From positions 1-35,617 of the IMG/VR virus record IMGVR_UViG_3300028025_002875: a stretch of 35,617 nucleotides of DNA. One strand, 5' to 3'. The stretch is from a virus. Below are positions 1-7,423 of the stretch, in pieces (the first letter of the stretch is position 1; each line of letters begins with the position of its first letter). The notes below the pieces were generated by a model that had not been told where the DNA came from, did no database searches, and worked only from the letters and a program-made list of their open reading frames with translations. A program made the position numbers and the translations under genes.

Positions 1-25
1 GTCAGTAAATTGGGAGGGGCAAGAG

Positions 26-253
26 ATGCGTCACAAGCGTTTCCCGCTATGCCCTATGTGTAAGGCAAAAACCGGATCTTTAAAAACTAAAACCGTAGAC
101 CGTCCTAGTAAGGGCAGATGGTCTACCATGAAAATTGTTGAATGCGAAAACTGTAACTTCAGTTGGCAGAGCCGTACCAGTGCAAACGCTATTGAGGCGT
201 TTCACTCTCTGGAGGCTCGGAAGGATAAGCAGACTGGTAGTAGCCAAGATTAG
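26..253 (+). CDS. small zinc-ribbon protein
   Basis: A 75-residue basic protein with two CxxC pairs (C9/C12 and C40/C43), the usual four-cysteine layout of a zinc ribbon. This suggests nucleic-acid or protein binding; no catalytic motif is visible. The ATG at 26 follows a purine-rich Shine-Dalgarno-like stretch (gggagggg) at a good distance. The frame is open to the left edge, so a longer N-terminus outside the window cannot be excluded. It is convergent with the glycosyltransferase and the two 3' ends overlap by about 65 bp. The exact role is unknown. Confidence 0.7.
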   Translation: MRHKRFPLCPMCKAKTGSLKTKTVDRPSKGRWSTMKIVECENCNFSWQSRTSANAIEAFHSLEARKDKQTGSSQD

Positions 254-1286
254 CTACTAGTCTCTGATCCGTAGGGTTTAGCTCTACGGCCTTAGTTCCA
301 TAAGTAAGAGCTTCTGAGAACAGCCCAATATTGTATGCGCCTAAAGCGGCTAAGTCCCATGGGGTGTGGTCCCAGGCAAATTCTTCACACATGTAATCTA
401 GGGGCTTGGTCTCAATTGCTAAGGCTTCTACAGACCACTTATAGCAGTTAGTCCAGTCCTTCTTTTTATAGAATTCTTGCGCTAGAGCTACCTTAGGCTC
501 TCGACGCGTTGGGTCTGTTTCTACTGCTTTCAGCAGATGCGTCTCCGCGTTATCTGGCTCACAGATTGATAGGTACCTCAAAGAAGCGGCCCTCTCTGGC
601 TTCCAAACGGCCGTAGGAAGCTCTAGGTGGCGCTTAAATTCCTTAGCCGCCTCCTTGTATAGTCCGTAGAAATAAAGCTCTCTAGCGTAGTAGAAGGCGT
701 TTCTGTCGCTATACGGGTTCTCTTGAGTCGCCATTTTAAGCATAGCCATATACTGCCCACGGGACTTAGTGGCATCCGCTAAATGGTGAATGCCGAATCC
801 GACCCAACCCCGGATTTCTTGGTAGTCCCCGTATGTTCCAATAATCTCGTGAGCAGGCTGACGCCATATCGTTCCCCATCGAGAGTGCACACGATCCGCG
901 CCGTACTGTAGACCAGGGGTGCCATCTTCTTTAAAGTTCCAGGTAAGAGTGCTTCTTAGAATAGCTGATTGGTTTGGCTCTACGAGCGCGAGAGTTTCAA
1001 TATCTTTACGCCATCCTTCGGTAAGGACCTCATCCATATCAAGTGAGATGCAGTAGTCAATATCTGCGGGAATAGCTGCTAGAGCAGCGTTACGACTAGT
1101 GTCAAATCGGAAAGGTTTGATAAGAACGTTTACTACATTGATTCCAAGCTTCTTCGCAATCTTTACAGTTTTATCAGTAGATCCTGTATCTGCAATAAGG
1201 ATGTAGTCTGCGTCTTTTACAGAGTTGTACCAACGCTCCACGTGCTTTTCTTCGTTAAGCGCAATTGTGTAAACTGCAACTTTCAC
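189..1286 (-). CDS. family 2 glycosyltransferase with TPR-like C-terminus
   Basis: This is a 365-residue GT-A fold glycosyltransferase. The N-terminus (VAVYTIALNEE) and the segment DTGSTDKT (about residues 33-40) are the nucleotide-sugar binding pattern of GT2 enzymes. D83-M-D85 in the sequence SLDMDEVL is the DxD metal/nucleotide site. Residues from about 190 to 345 are helical and look like degenerate tetratricopeptide repeats (for example AYNIGLFSEALTYGTKAVELNP). The start is a GTG supported by an AAGGG Shine-Dalgarno, one base after the stop of the metallophosphoesterase gene. In phages such enzymes glycosylate DNA, virion proteins or host surface glycans; the target here is unknown. The threonine-rich collagen-like fibres are attractive candidates, because Thr in the Y position of GXY repeats is glycosylated in Bacillus BclA. 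The family call is firm, the substrate is inference. Confidence 0.88.
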   Translation of the reverse strand: MKVAVYTIALNEEKHVERWYNSVKDADYILIADTGSTDKTVKIAKKLGINVVNVLIKPFRFDTSRNAALAAIPADIDYCISLDMDEVLTEGWRKDIETLALVEPNQSAILRSTLTWNFKEDGTPGLQYGADRVHSRWGTIWRQPAHEIIGTYGDYQEIRGWVGFGIHHLADATKSRGQYMAMLKMATQENPYSDRNAFYYARELYFYGLYKEAAKEFKRHLELPTAVWKPERAASLRYLSICEPDNAETHLLKAVETDPTRREPKVALAQEFYKKKDWTNCYKWSVEALAIETKPLDYMCEEFAWDHTPWDLAALGAYNIGLFSEALTYGTKAVELNPTDQRLVANLGYYQSAYPSEPPESETPQ

Positions 1287-1287
1287 G

Positions 1288-2490
1288 TTAGCCCTTCATA
1301 GATAAGACGCTTAGGTTCTCGCGTGCGTCATAGCTTCCACCAAAAACCATTGTAAGTAGTCCCGCGCGCGACTGAGCGCCAGCACGATCGCGGAACCAAT
1401 CTGATCCCGGGTCTGTGGTCGGGCACTGGCACCATAGACGCTCGCCGATATCCATCGTGCGGAAGTTGTGGAAGTGACCTGATACCCAAATGTCTGCACC
1501 ACCTAGTGCGGTCTGACCTAAAGTCTGGTTTGCAAGATATTTTTCTATAGTGTTCTGATTAGCTTGATGCCCATGGAACATTCCTAGGTGTACGCCACAG
1601 ATTTCTGTCACAAGAGTCTGGTGACCAGAAGAAGGGTAACGGAATTCGATGTGCTGCAGTGCAGGGTTCTCTGCACAAGCATCTTGAACTGATGATGCAA
1701 TCTCGACGTTCCAACCATCAGCTGGGTCTGTTGCAACATAACGACCAGCTTCGTCGTGGTTACCATTGATAACTGGGACAACCATGTTCTCGGCTAGAGG
1801 AGCCAATGCTTTAATCTGCGCCATAAGCAAACGACGAGCTACTCGCACCTGCTCTGTAATTCCTAAATCAGAAGAAGCTAAACCCTGAAGGCGCCCACCT
1901 TGAGATACGTTTCCTTCGACGTGATCACCTGGGAGACCTAAGGTAATTGTTCCAAGATTCATGCCCATTTTCTGGTAGCCCTTGAAACGATGGACCGCTG
2001 ATTCGGTTAGTGCAAGAATGCGATCGATTGACTGCTGGGTACCGCCACCGCCAGCTTTTTTACCAATCTGCTGGTCAGCTGGAAACAATGCAAAAGAACC
2101 TTCGCCAGTTGCTTTCTTTGCGCCAGCTGCTGGACGCCACTTTTTAATTTCGTCAATAAGTTTTTCTGCGTCTAGTTGTTCAAGTCTATTGACTGATGCA
2201 GGAACAATATTTACACGAAGGGATTCTAAAAACTCGCCGTCATACTTCTGCCACTTACCTCGACGAACCGAGGTTACGGTCCAATCTGACGGGTTCATCT
2301 CGAACTGCTCTAGGATTGCATCCGCATCTGGAAGCCCTCCGACTTCAGCGGGGTGTGATATCACATAACCACCGTTGACACTGTCTACGTCCACCTTTGG
2401 ACGCCAGTTCTCTGGTGTGTTCAAAACTTTAAAATCTGATCCGTTTTTCCCTGGAGAAGCCAATGCTTCTAGACGCTCAGAAAGACCCAT
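1288..2490 (-). CDS. calcineurin-like metallophosphoesterase (Mre11/SbcD-like)
   Basis: A 400-residue protein with the metallophosphoesterase motif series in order: D139-Q-Q-I-G (the position usually DxH has Gln at 141), GDHVEG (D189), GNHDE (N244, H245, D246), FHGH (H306, H308 region) and GHFHNF (H339, H341). These residues hold two metal ions for phosphodiester hydrolysis, and relatives act as DNA exo/endonucleases in repair or replication. The first 120 residues are a separate phage-specific domain without a recognised motif. The Gln in the first motif is a family variant or a change in one metal site. The ATG overlaps the stop of the upstream gene as TAATG, so translation is probably coupled in a leftward operon with the helix-turn-helix and glycosyltransferase genes. 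Confidence 0.88.
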   Translation of the reverse strand: MGLSERLEALASPGKNGSDFKVLNTPENWRPKVDVDSVNGGYVISHPAEVGGLPDADAILEQFEMNPSDWTVTSVRRGKWQKYDGEFLESLRVNIVPASVNRLEQLDAEKLIDEIKKWRPAAGAKKATGEGSFALFPADQQIGKKAGGGGTQQSIDRILALTESAVHRFKGYQKMGMNLGTITLGLPGDHVEGNVSQGGRLQGLASSDLGITEQVRVARRLLMAQIKALAPLAENMVVPVINGNHDEAGRYVATDPADGWNVEIASSVQDACAENPALQHIEFRYPSSGHQTLVTEICGVHLGMFHGHQANQNTIEKYLANQTLGQTALGGADIWVSGHFHNFRTMDIGERLWCQCPTTDPGSDWFRDRAGAQSRAGLLTMVFGGSYDARENLSVLSMKG

Positions 2491-2768
2491 TATTTTTTAC
2501 CTGCTGTCCGCTTACATGCGCAAGTCTTTGGATTACGACGGTGACGATCTACAGCGCTATCGCTAAGATCAAAACCTTCTTCTCGAAGAATTTGCCCGAT
2601 GGTTGAACTAGGAACGCGAGCGGGGTTTCGCTCATCCACTTCAAGGATAGCTACAAGGTTTTTCTTTTCGTCTTCAGTAAGCTCTGAGCCAGCTAGCAGG
2701 GTTGCTAGTTTACAGAGCTTTACGGCAGATTCTTCAGCTGCAACCTTAAGCTTGTCGTTGAGGGACAT
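2490..2768 (-). CDS. small helix-turn-helix-like DNA-binding protein
   Basis: This 92-residue protein has a helical N-terminal half (LKVAAEESAVKLCKLATLLAG...LTEDEKKNLVAIL). Its C-terminal part (STIGQILREEGFDLSDSAVDRHRR) reads as a turn and recognition helix, followed by a cysteine/lysine-rich tail with a CAC pair. Similar short proteins next to a metallophosphoesterase are a familiar arrangement in actinobacterial phages and are usually labelled HTH DNA-binding. A good Shine-Dalgarno (AGGAG) precedes the ATG and lies beside an inverted repeat, see 2775-2797. It may be a regulator or a DNA-end handling partner of the nuclease; the function is not proven by sequence. Confidence 0.72.
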   Translation of the reverse strand: MSLNDKLKVAAEESAVKLCKLATLLAGSELTEDEKKNLVAILEVDERNPARVPSSTIGQILREEGFDLSDSAVDRHRRNPKTCACKRTAGKK

Positions 2769-2774
2769 GTTTCT

Positions 2775-2797
2775 CCTAGTGGTTATAGTTCACTAGG
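2775..2797 (-). promoter_or_regulatory. inverted repeat touching the Shine-Dalgarno of the HTH gene
   Basis: CCTAGTG and CACTAGG form a perfect 7-bp inverted repeat with a 9-nt spacer just upstream of the ATG at 2768. On the minus strand the 3' arm runs into AGGAG, so folding would partly hide the ribosome binding site. It has no U-tract and so is not a typical terminator. It could be an RNA hairpin controlling translation or a DNA operator, perhaps for the HTH protein itself. Confidence 0.4.
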
Positions 2798-2822
2798 AAA
2801 ATCCTACTACATGGTTTAGATG

Positions 2823-3152
2823 CTAGCTAGCTTTTTTCTGGCGTGTCTTTACAACTTTTATTGGAGCAGTTTTTCCGCTAGTTACTAAATCTTTAATTAG
2901 CTCTGTCTCGGCAGAAAGCTTTACAACATGATCCCCGATTACGTTTACTCGATCGGCCAAAGAACTGCCACCGTTTTCCCAGAGCTGGTGCTCGACGCGG
3001 TCTAGGCGGTCTGATATAGTTCTACCAGAAGAGTCAACACCAATTGCTTGGCTGATGCGGTTTACGATACGAAAAGTAGCATAGACACCACCGAAGATTA
3101 CTCCAAGGGCTGTAATTACTGCTGCTATAGTAAAAATGATTTCAGTGGGCAT
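2823..3152 (-). CDS. single-span membrane protein, DUF2746-like
   Basis: The protein has 109 residues. Residues about 4-27 (EIIFTIAAVITALGVIFGGVYATF) form one hydrophobic transmembrane helix at the N-terminus. A predicted helical/coiled segment (DRLDRVEHQLW...LADRVNVIGDHVVKLSAETELIKDLV) and a basic tail ending KTRQKKAS follow. The layout matches the short DUF2746 proteins of actinobacterial phages, whose role is not settled (a lysis-related membrane protein or accessory has been suggested). It is the first gene of the leftward unit ending at 189; a GGTAAAATA element lies 48 bp upstream and could drive it. No clear Shine-Dalgarno is visible before the ATG. Confidence 0.7.
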   Translation of the reverse strand: MPTEIIFTIAAVITALGVIFGGVYATFRIVNRISQAIGVDSSGRTISDRLDRVEHQLWENGGSSLADRVNVIGDHVVKLSAETELIKDLVTSGKTAPIKVVKTRQKKAS

Positions 3153-3199
3153 GGCCTATAATAGATTCTCTAGAGGGAAACAATTAAATTTGTTCTTCC

Positions 3200-3209
3200 T
3201 ATTTTACCC
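3200..3209 (-). promoter_or_regulatory. GGTAAAATA promoter-like element, copy D
   Basis: The minus strand reads GGGTAAAATA here, 48 bp before the ATG at 3152. The same nonamer occurs before three other leftward transcription units (positions 9877-9887, 11498-11508 and 17555-17565). TAAAAT could act as a -10 box; no conserved -35 box is seen. The downstream sequence of this copy (GGAAG) differs from the others, so it is the weakest of the four. Confidence 0.4.
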
Positions 3210-3261
3210 TATTAGGGTCGTCCTTATTTGACGCGCTGTTAAATCAGACCGCCAATAAGTT

Positions 3262-3321
3262 AGGTATTTTTACCTCAATTTAGCGTTTTGACTTGCAGCA
3301 TACCTCCCGCATGTGTATGCT
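3262..3321 (+). promoter_or_regulatory. divergent control region before the primase gene
   Basis: The gap 3153-3344 separates leftward and rightward genes. It holds a small perfect inverted repeat AGGTA-TTTT-TACCT (3262-3275). A TTGACT/TTGCAG pair at 3288-3299 could be a -35 box, and TATGCT at 3316-3321 could be a -10 box 16 bp after TTGCAG. GCATAC (3298-3303) and GTATGC (3315-3320) form an inverted repeat across that spacer, a position suited to a repressor operator. This is a motif reading by eye and is only moderately supported. Confidence 0.35.
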
Positions 3322-3344
3322 GATATTTATCAACTGGAGAGCAT

Positions 3345-3380
3345 ATGTATATCTTTAACGACGACAAGGTGGTTTTTTAA
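3345..3380 (+). CDS. possible 11-residue leader peptide upstream of primase
   Basis: An ATG at 3345 opens a tiny frame, MYIFNDDKVVF, whose TAA stop shares its last base with the ATG of the primase gene (TAATG). A GGAGA Shine-Dalgarno (3336-3340) stands just before the ATG. The primase also has its own AAGGTGG (about 3366-3372) inside this frame. The arrangement fits translational coupling, in which ribosomes finishing the leader restart on the primase. No amino-acid run typical of attenuators is seen. Translation of so short a frame cannot be proven from sequence. Confidence 0.4.
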   Translation: MYIFNDDKVVF

Positions 3381-6004
3381 TGGGGACATGGGAGTCAGCC
3401 ACCGGACGCTTAGCTACTGGCGCAGAATGGTATGCAAAAAAAGGTTGGCACGTTCTCCCCGTTCACGGAATCACGCTTGATGGGCGTTGTACTTGCGGTA
3501 AGCCTCACGCGGAATCAAAAGATATTGGTAAGCACCCTGCTAGCGGTGCAGGTCAAAAAGATGCAACTACTGATGTAATTCAAGTACAAGCATGGTGGAT
3601 TGAAAACCCAGATTACAACGTTGGTGTTTTCTGTAAAGACTCTGGATTTTTTGCAATCGATATCGATCCGCGATCTGGTGGAGATGACTCTTTTGACATC
3701 CTTGAAGCGCGTGCCGAAGGCGCAATTATCCCAACCGTTGAGGCTCAGACTGGTGAGTATTCTGTAAAAGGAAAGACTGTTCGCGGTCGCCACTTAATCT
3801 ACAAGTGCAACCCAAACGAAAAATTTATCGGTAACCTTGAAAAAGCTGGCCTTAAAGGTATCGACATCAAGCACAACGGATACATTCTTTTATCCCCTTC
3901 GCGCCACTTTTCTGGTATTACATATGACTGGAAGCCTGGGCACGAGCCTTGGAATATGGAAGTTGCTGAAGCTCCAGAAGAACTTCTAGCAGTCCTTCGC
4001 GCTAAGGCAGCTCGTCAAGGTAGCGGCTCTAGCTACAAAGAGGGCTCGTGGGATTGGATGGAAGACCTTGAGTTTGCTGGCGAAAAAGTTGATGTTGACA
4101 AGATTCTTTCCGAGGGAATTGAAGAAGGCCACCGTGCTGTAGAAATTTATCGACTATCTTGTGCTCTTGCAAACAAGTACGGAACTAAAGAATCAGATCG
4201 TCTTGCAATTGAGTCAATGATGATTCGCTTTAACCACGAGATGGTACACCCTCCAATGGAACTCGAGGGACAAAACTCTCTTCTAATGCACGTGCACCGC
4301 GCAATTGACTTTGTAGCTGCCAACCCTAAACTGGATCGCGGTTGGGACGGCTTGTCTGAGTGGGTCGAAACTCAGGGGCGAGACTTAGCAGAAAAGCTAT
4401 CGCCTGGTGGAGAGCTTGCTTCTAATCCAGAAGTTGCTTCTAGTGGTGTTGTTGGTGCTGCCGTATCTCAGCTTGTGAGCCAAGGTATGTCAGTAGTTGA
4501 AGCAACTGGCAATGATAACCTATCTCTTCCAGAAGACGTTGATGCTGTGTTGCAAAAAGATGGTGGACGTCCAGGCTTCCGTACACTAACGGATACTGGT
4601 AATGGTCGTCGTCTAGTTGACACCTATGGGTCTGCTATTCGCTATACCCCTGGACTTGGTTGGTTCCACTGGAGCGGTGAGTACTGGCGTCCAGATGCAG
4701 AGGACCTAGAAATCCAAGAACTTGCAAAGCGCCTCGCACCAGTTATTGCTAGTGAGACCGCCAACTACGACGCTAACGATGACACTAAGCGTCAAGAACT
4801 TGTAAACTGGGCTAAGCAAGCGAAGTCAAACACTCGCATTGCTGGGACCATTAAGAGCGCAAACTCTGATCCGCGCGTCGTAACTGCAGTTGAACAGTGG
4901 GACGGTGACGTACATCTTCTTGGTGTAACAAACGGTGTTGTTGATTTACGTACAGGAAAACTTCTTAAAGGTCAGCCTGATCTTTACATCACAAAGCGTG
5001 CTCCTGTTTCCTACACGCCCGGACTTAAGAACACTCGCTGGGAGCAGTTTATTGATTACGCAACTGGTGGTGACAAAGAACTTCAAGAATGGATTCAGCG
5101 CGCAGCTGGTTACACCTTGACTGGTCTTAGTGACCAAGATGTTTTGTTCCTTGTTTACGGTCCTCCGGGTTCTGGTAAAAACACCTTTGTTGAAACAATC
5201 GTGAACGCGCTTGGAACTGAGCAGTACGCAGGTAAATTGCCATCAGAAATTATGGCAGCTGGTAAGGGTGGAAACGACTCTTCTGCTCAGTACTACATGG
5301 CCGAGCTACGCGGTAAGCGTATGATCTGGATTGACGAGTTGCCAGAGTCTGAACGTCTGAACGAAAACCAGATTAAGCAGATGACTGGTTCATCTACTAT
5401 TCAGGGTCGCTCACCTGGCGAGAAGCCATTTACATTTAAGGCTCAGGGGAAGATGTGGGTCACTACTAACCACCGCCCGATTATTAATGATGATGCTATG
5501 TGGCGTCGTCTACGTCCAATTCCCTGGTCGCACGTTCCCGATCCAGAACGCTCCAATCCAGATCTAAAAGCCTACCTTTCTGACCCAGACGGTGGATTAC
5601 CTGCTGTACTATCCTGGGCAGTCGAGGGTGCGATTCGCTACCTAAACTCAAGTGCGCGTGATCCTCTTGGCTGGTGCTCGGCTGTACGTGATGCCTCTGA
5701 CATCTACCGCAAGAACGAGGACCGCATCGGGCTATTCCTAGATGAAGAAACTGTAGAGCGTGATGACGCTTCTGTCCAGGTTAAGGAAGTTTATCGAATT
5801 TACCGTACATGGTCAGATGAGCGCGGTGAACGTGCTATGACTCAGATTGCTTTCCAGCGCAAGCTTCAGGACCGCGGTCTAGATGTTAACGGCCAAGGTA
5901 TTAAGGCAACCATCTCTAACCGTGTTCTTAAACCACGCGTAGTCCCGACTGGCGTTGGCGAAGTTGATTGGAACACTACACTGCGCGTAGCTGAGAGTTA
6001 CTAA
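3380..6004 (+). CDS. bifunctional primase-polymerase / SF3-type helicase
   Basis: An 874-residue replication protein. The N-terminal prim-pol (archaeo-eukaryotic primase) domain covers about residues 15-215: metal-binding D94-I-D96 in AIDIDPRSGG, RGRH with H138, and GIDIKHNGYILLSPSR. An insert with GRCTCGKPH may bind zinc. A linker and D5_N-like region (about 390-580) precede the helicase: Walker A GPPGSGKN at 594-601 (K600), Walker B MIWIDELPE with D652/E653, then WVTTNHRPII and WRRLRPIPW, the sensor and arginine-finger pattern of D5/P4-type superfamily 3 helicases. It would both prime and unwind DNA at the phage origin. It is the only large rightward gene in the window and ends in a bidirectional terminator. 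AAGGTGG at 7-nt spacing supports the ATG at 3380, coupled to a leader frame. Confidence 0.93.
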   Translation: MGTWESATGRLATGAEWYAKKGWHVLPVHGITLDGRCTCGKPHAESKDIGKHPASGAGQKDATTDVIQVQAWWIENPDYNVGVFCKDSGFFAIDIDPRSGGDDSFDILEARAEGAIIPTVEAQTGEYSVKGKTVRGRHLIYKCNPNEKFIGNLEKAGLKGIDIKHNGYILLSPSRHFSGITYDWKPGHEPWNMEVAEAPEELLAVLRAKAARQGSGSSYKEGSWDWMEDLEFAGEKVDVDKILSEGIEEGHRAVEIYRLSCALANKYGTKESDRLAIESMMIRFNHEMVHPPMELEGQNSLLMHVHRAIDFVAANPKLDRGWDGLSEWVETQGRDLAEKLSPGGELASNPEVASSGVVGAAVSQLVSQGMSVVEATGNDNLSLPEDVDAVLQKDGGRPGFRTLTDTGNGRRLVDTYGSAIRYTPGLGWFHWSGEYWRPDAEDLEIQELAKRLAPVIASETANYDANDDTKRQELVNWAKQAKSNTRIAGTIKSANSDPRVVTAVEQWDGDVHLLGVTNGVVDLRTGKLLKGQPDLYITKRAPVSYTPGLKNTRWEQFIDYATGGDKELQEWIQRAAGYTLTGLSDQDVLFLVYGPPGSGKNTFVETIVNALGTEQYAGKLPSEIMAAGKGGNDSSAQYYMAELRGKRMIWIDELPESERLNENQIKQMTGSSTIQGRSPGEKPFTFKAQGKMWVTTNHRPIINDDAMWRRLRPIPWSHVPDPERSNPDLKAYLSDPDGGLPAVLSWAVEGAIRYLNSSARDPLGWCSAVRDASDIYRKNEDRIGLFLDEETVERDDASVQVKEVYRIYRTWSDERGERAMTQIAFQRKLQDRGLDVNGQGIKATISNRVLKPRVVPTGVGEVDWNTTLRVAESY

Positions 6005-6010
6005 TTAAGC

Positions 6011-6044
6011 AAAAAAAGCTAGCTGATTAGGCTAGCTCTTTTTT
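6011..6044. terminator. bidirectional rho-independent terminator
   Basis: AGCTAGC (6017-6023) and GCTAGCT (6031-6037) form a 7-bp stem with a 7-nt loop. It is flanked by seven A residues on the left and six T residues on the right, so either strand yields a hairpin plus U-tract. It lies between the 3' ends of the convergent primase gene and the small leftward gene at 6051. Confidence 0.85.
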
Positions 6045-6050
6045 ATTATT

Positions 6051-6353
6051 CTACGCTTGTGCTTGTAGTACGGTCAGAATTGCTTCAGCTTTACGCTTCT
6101 CTACATAGTTAGCGCGAATTGCAGCCTGAGCATCGTCATGTGCCCAAAGGTCTGACACTAGCTCTACATCGGATAGATCCGCAATCGTAGCGATGGCAGT
6201 GTGCTTATCGGCAATTCCTTTTAGGTGGACTAGGCGATCTGGCCACTCGCTAGGTAGCGAGCCAGCAATCGCTGTGTAAAGAGCAATATTATTCTCATAC
6301 TCGACTACTTCAGCCTGTCGTAGCTCTAATGCAGTTGGTTGGCTATCTGTCAT
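6051..6353 (-). CDS. hypothetical small helical acidic protein
   Basis: A 100-residue protein, largely alpha-helical and acidic (ELRQAEVVEYENNIALYTAI...DLSDVELVSDLWAHDDAQAAIRANYVEKRKAEAILTVLQ). There is no signal peptide, membrane segment or catalytic motif. An AGGAAAG Shine-Dalgarno precedes the ATG and a TATAAT box lies just upstream, so it may be its own transcription unit at the end of the fibre locus. Small helical proteins in such positions are often fibre assembly chaperones; here that is only a guess from place. Confidence 0.7.
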   Translation of the reverse strand: MTDSQPTALELRQAEVVEYENNIALYTAIAGSLPSEWPDRLVHLKGIADKHTAIATIADLSDVELVSDLWAHDDAQAAIRANYVEKRKAEAILTVLQAQA

Positions 6354-6381
6354 TTTCTTTCCTATGTTTATTGGTTGATTA

Positions 6382-6389
6382 ATTATACA
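6382..6389 (-). promoter_or_regulatory. extended -10 promoter before the 6051-6353 gene
   Basis: The minus strand reads TGTATAAT, a perfect -10 hexamer with the TG of an extended -10 element. It lies about 29 bp before the ATG at 6353 and touches the 3' end of the propeller gene. The -35 position (TAGTCT at 17 bp) is poor, which extended -10 promoters tolerate. Confidence 0.45.
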
Positions 6390-6390
6390 G

Positions 6391-7419
6391 CTAGCTGGTA
6401 CTAAAGACTACTTTTCTAGGTAGTCCAAATGGTACTGCATTAGCTGGATTTGTATATTTTGAGCCAAAGCCAGAAGACCATGTCCAAGTAGTGACGTATG
6501 GTGATAGAGAGTGGACTGCTGACAGTGCATCTCCAGCTTTATTAAATGCCACGGACATCGCCGTGTCCTGAGGCATAACAGCCGGATTTGCATACTTTGT
6601 TCCAAAACCAGCCGACCAAGGGTAAGCGGATATATACGGTGAATTTGTGTGAGCCACTGCAATGCTAGTTCCAGTAGAGTTAAACGTAACTCCTTGCCCG
6701 TTACCAGTTGGCGTAGTAGCTGGATCCGCATATTTTGCCCCGAAGCCAGAGGACCAGGCGTATACAGACACGTATGGTGATTGCTGACTTGTCATTGCTA
6801 TAGCCGCTCCATCTGGGCTATAGGCTACTGAAGATGCCCCAAAGCCAGGTAATGCGGGGGATAAGTCTGTATATTTTGTACCAAAACCGCTTGATGACCA
6901 AGCGTATGCTGACACATATGGAGACGGGGATTGCCCCACTACAACGCTTGTTCCGCTAGGGTTGAAAGCAACACCGCGCCCATCCGATGAATAGCTAGCT
7001 GGGAAAGAGTACTTTGTACCAAAACCGCTAGATGACCACCTCCAAGCACCTACCTGAGGAAGAGAGTTTACTGAAGCCACTATTGCAGTTTCCGATGGGT
7101 TAAATGTAACGTCTATGACATCAAAGTCATTGCCATCTGATGCGGGGTTTGCATATTTTGTTCCAAAGCCAGATGACCAAGGCCATGCAGATAAATAATT
7201 AAATCCAGAGGTTGCGTGACCTAAAACAACTGCGTTTCCAGAATTAGTAAAAGCTAAGCTAGATCCGCCCGAAGTTGGGATGCCAGAAGATGGGTTAGCG
7301 TACTGAGTACCGTACCCCGAAGACCAAGGATATGCTAATATTCTTGGAGAAGCGCCGTGGGCTATAGCAAGTACTGTTTTTGCTATACGAATCCCTATAA
7401 ATCCAAGATTGGTTAGCAC
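6391..7419 (-). CDS. seven-bladed beta-propeller virion/adhesin protein
   Basis: A 342-residue protein made almost entirely of seven repeats of 46-49 residues. Each begins with W-S-(S)-G-F-G-T-K-Y, with tryptophans at about 32, 81, 128, 174, 222, 268 and 314, followed by a NPSG-T-(A/S)-(I/V)-type turn (for example VAFNPSGTSVVVG) and SPY-(V/I)-x-x-Y. The first strand (GFIGIRIAKTVLAIAHG) can pair with the last half-repeat, closing the ring as in WD40-like propellers. There is no enzyme motif. Last in a unit of collagen-like proteins, it is best read as a receptor-binding or glycan-binding tip. The start is a GTG with an AGGA Shine-Dalgarno at 7-8 nt. Propeller fold is well supported; the binding role is inferred. 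Confidence 0.85.
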   Translation of the reverse strand: MLTNLGFIGIRIAKTVLAIAHGASPRILAYPWSSGYGTQYANPSSGIPTSGGSSLAFTNSGNAVVLGHATSGFNYLSAWPWSSGFGTKYANPASDGNDFDVIDVTFNPSETAIVASVNSLPQVGAWRWSSSGFGTKYSFPASYSSDGRGVAFNPSGTSVVVGQSPSPYVSAYAWSSSGFGTKYTDLSPALPGFGASSVAYSPDGAAIAMTSQQSPYVSVYAWSSGFGAKYADPATTPTGNGQGVTFNSTGTSIAVAHTNSPYISAYPWSAGFGTKYANPAVMPQDTAMSVAFNKAGDALSAVHSLSPYVTTWTWSSGFGSKYTNPANAVPFGLPRKVVFSTS

Positions 7420-7423
7420 TTTG

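Noticed and set aside
1-63. 3' end of an upstream gene in frame 1 ending with TAA at 61-63
   Set aside because: About 20 codons are visible, overlapping the zinc-ribbon gene, with no recognisable motif. It cannot be supported from this window.
3153-3344. Attachment site or origin of replication in the divergent gap
   Set aside because: Small inverted repeats are present but there are no iterons, no tRNA-like end and no integrase in the window, so neither can be supported.
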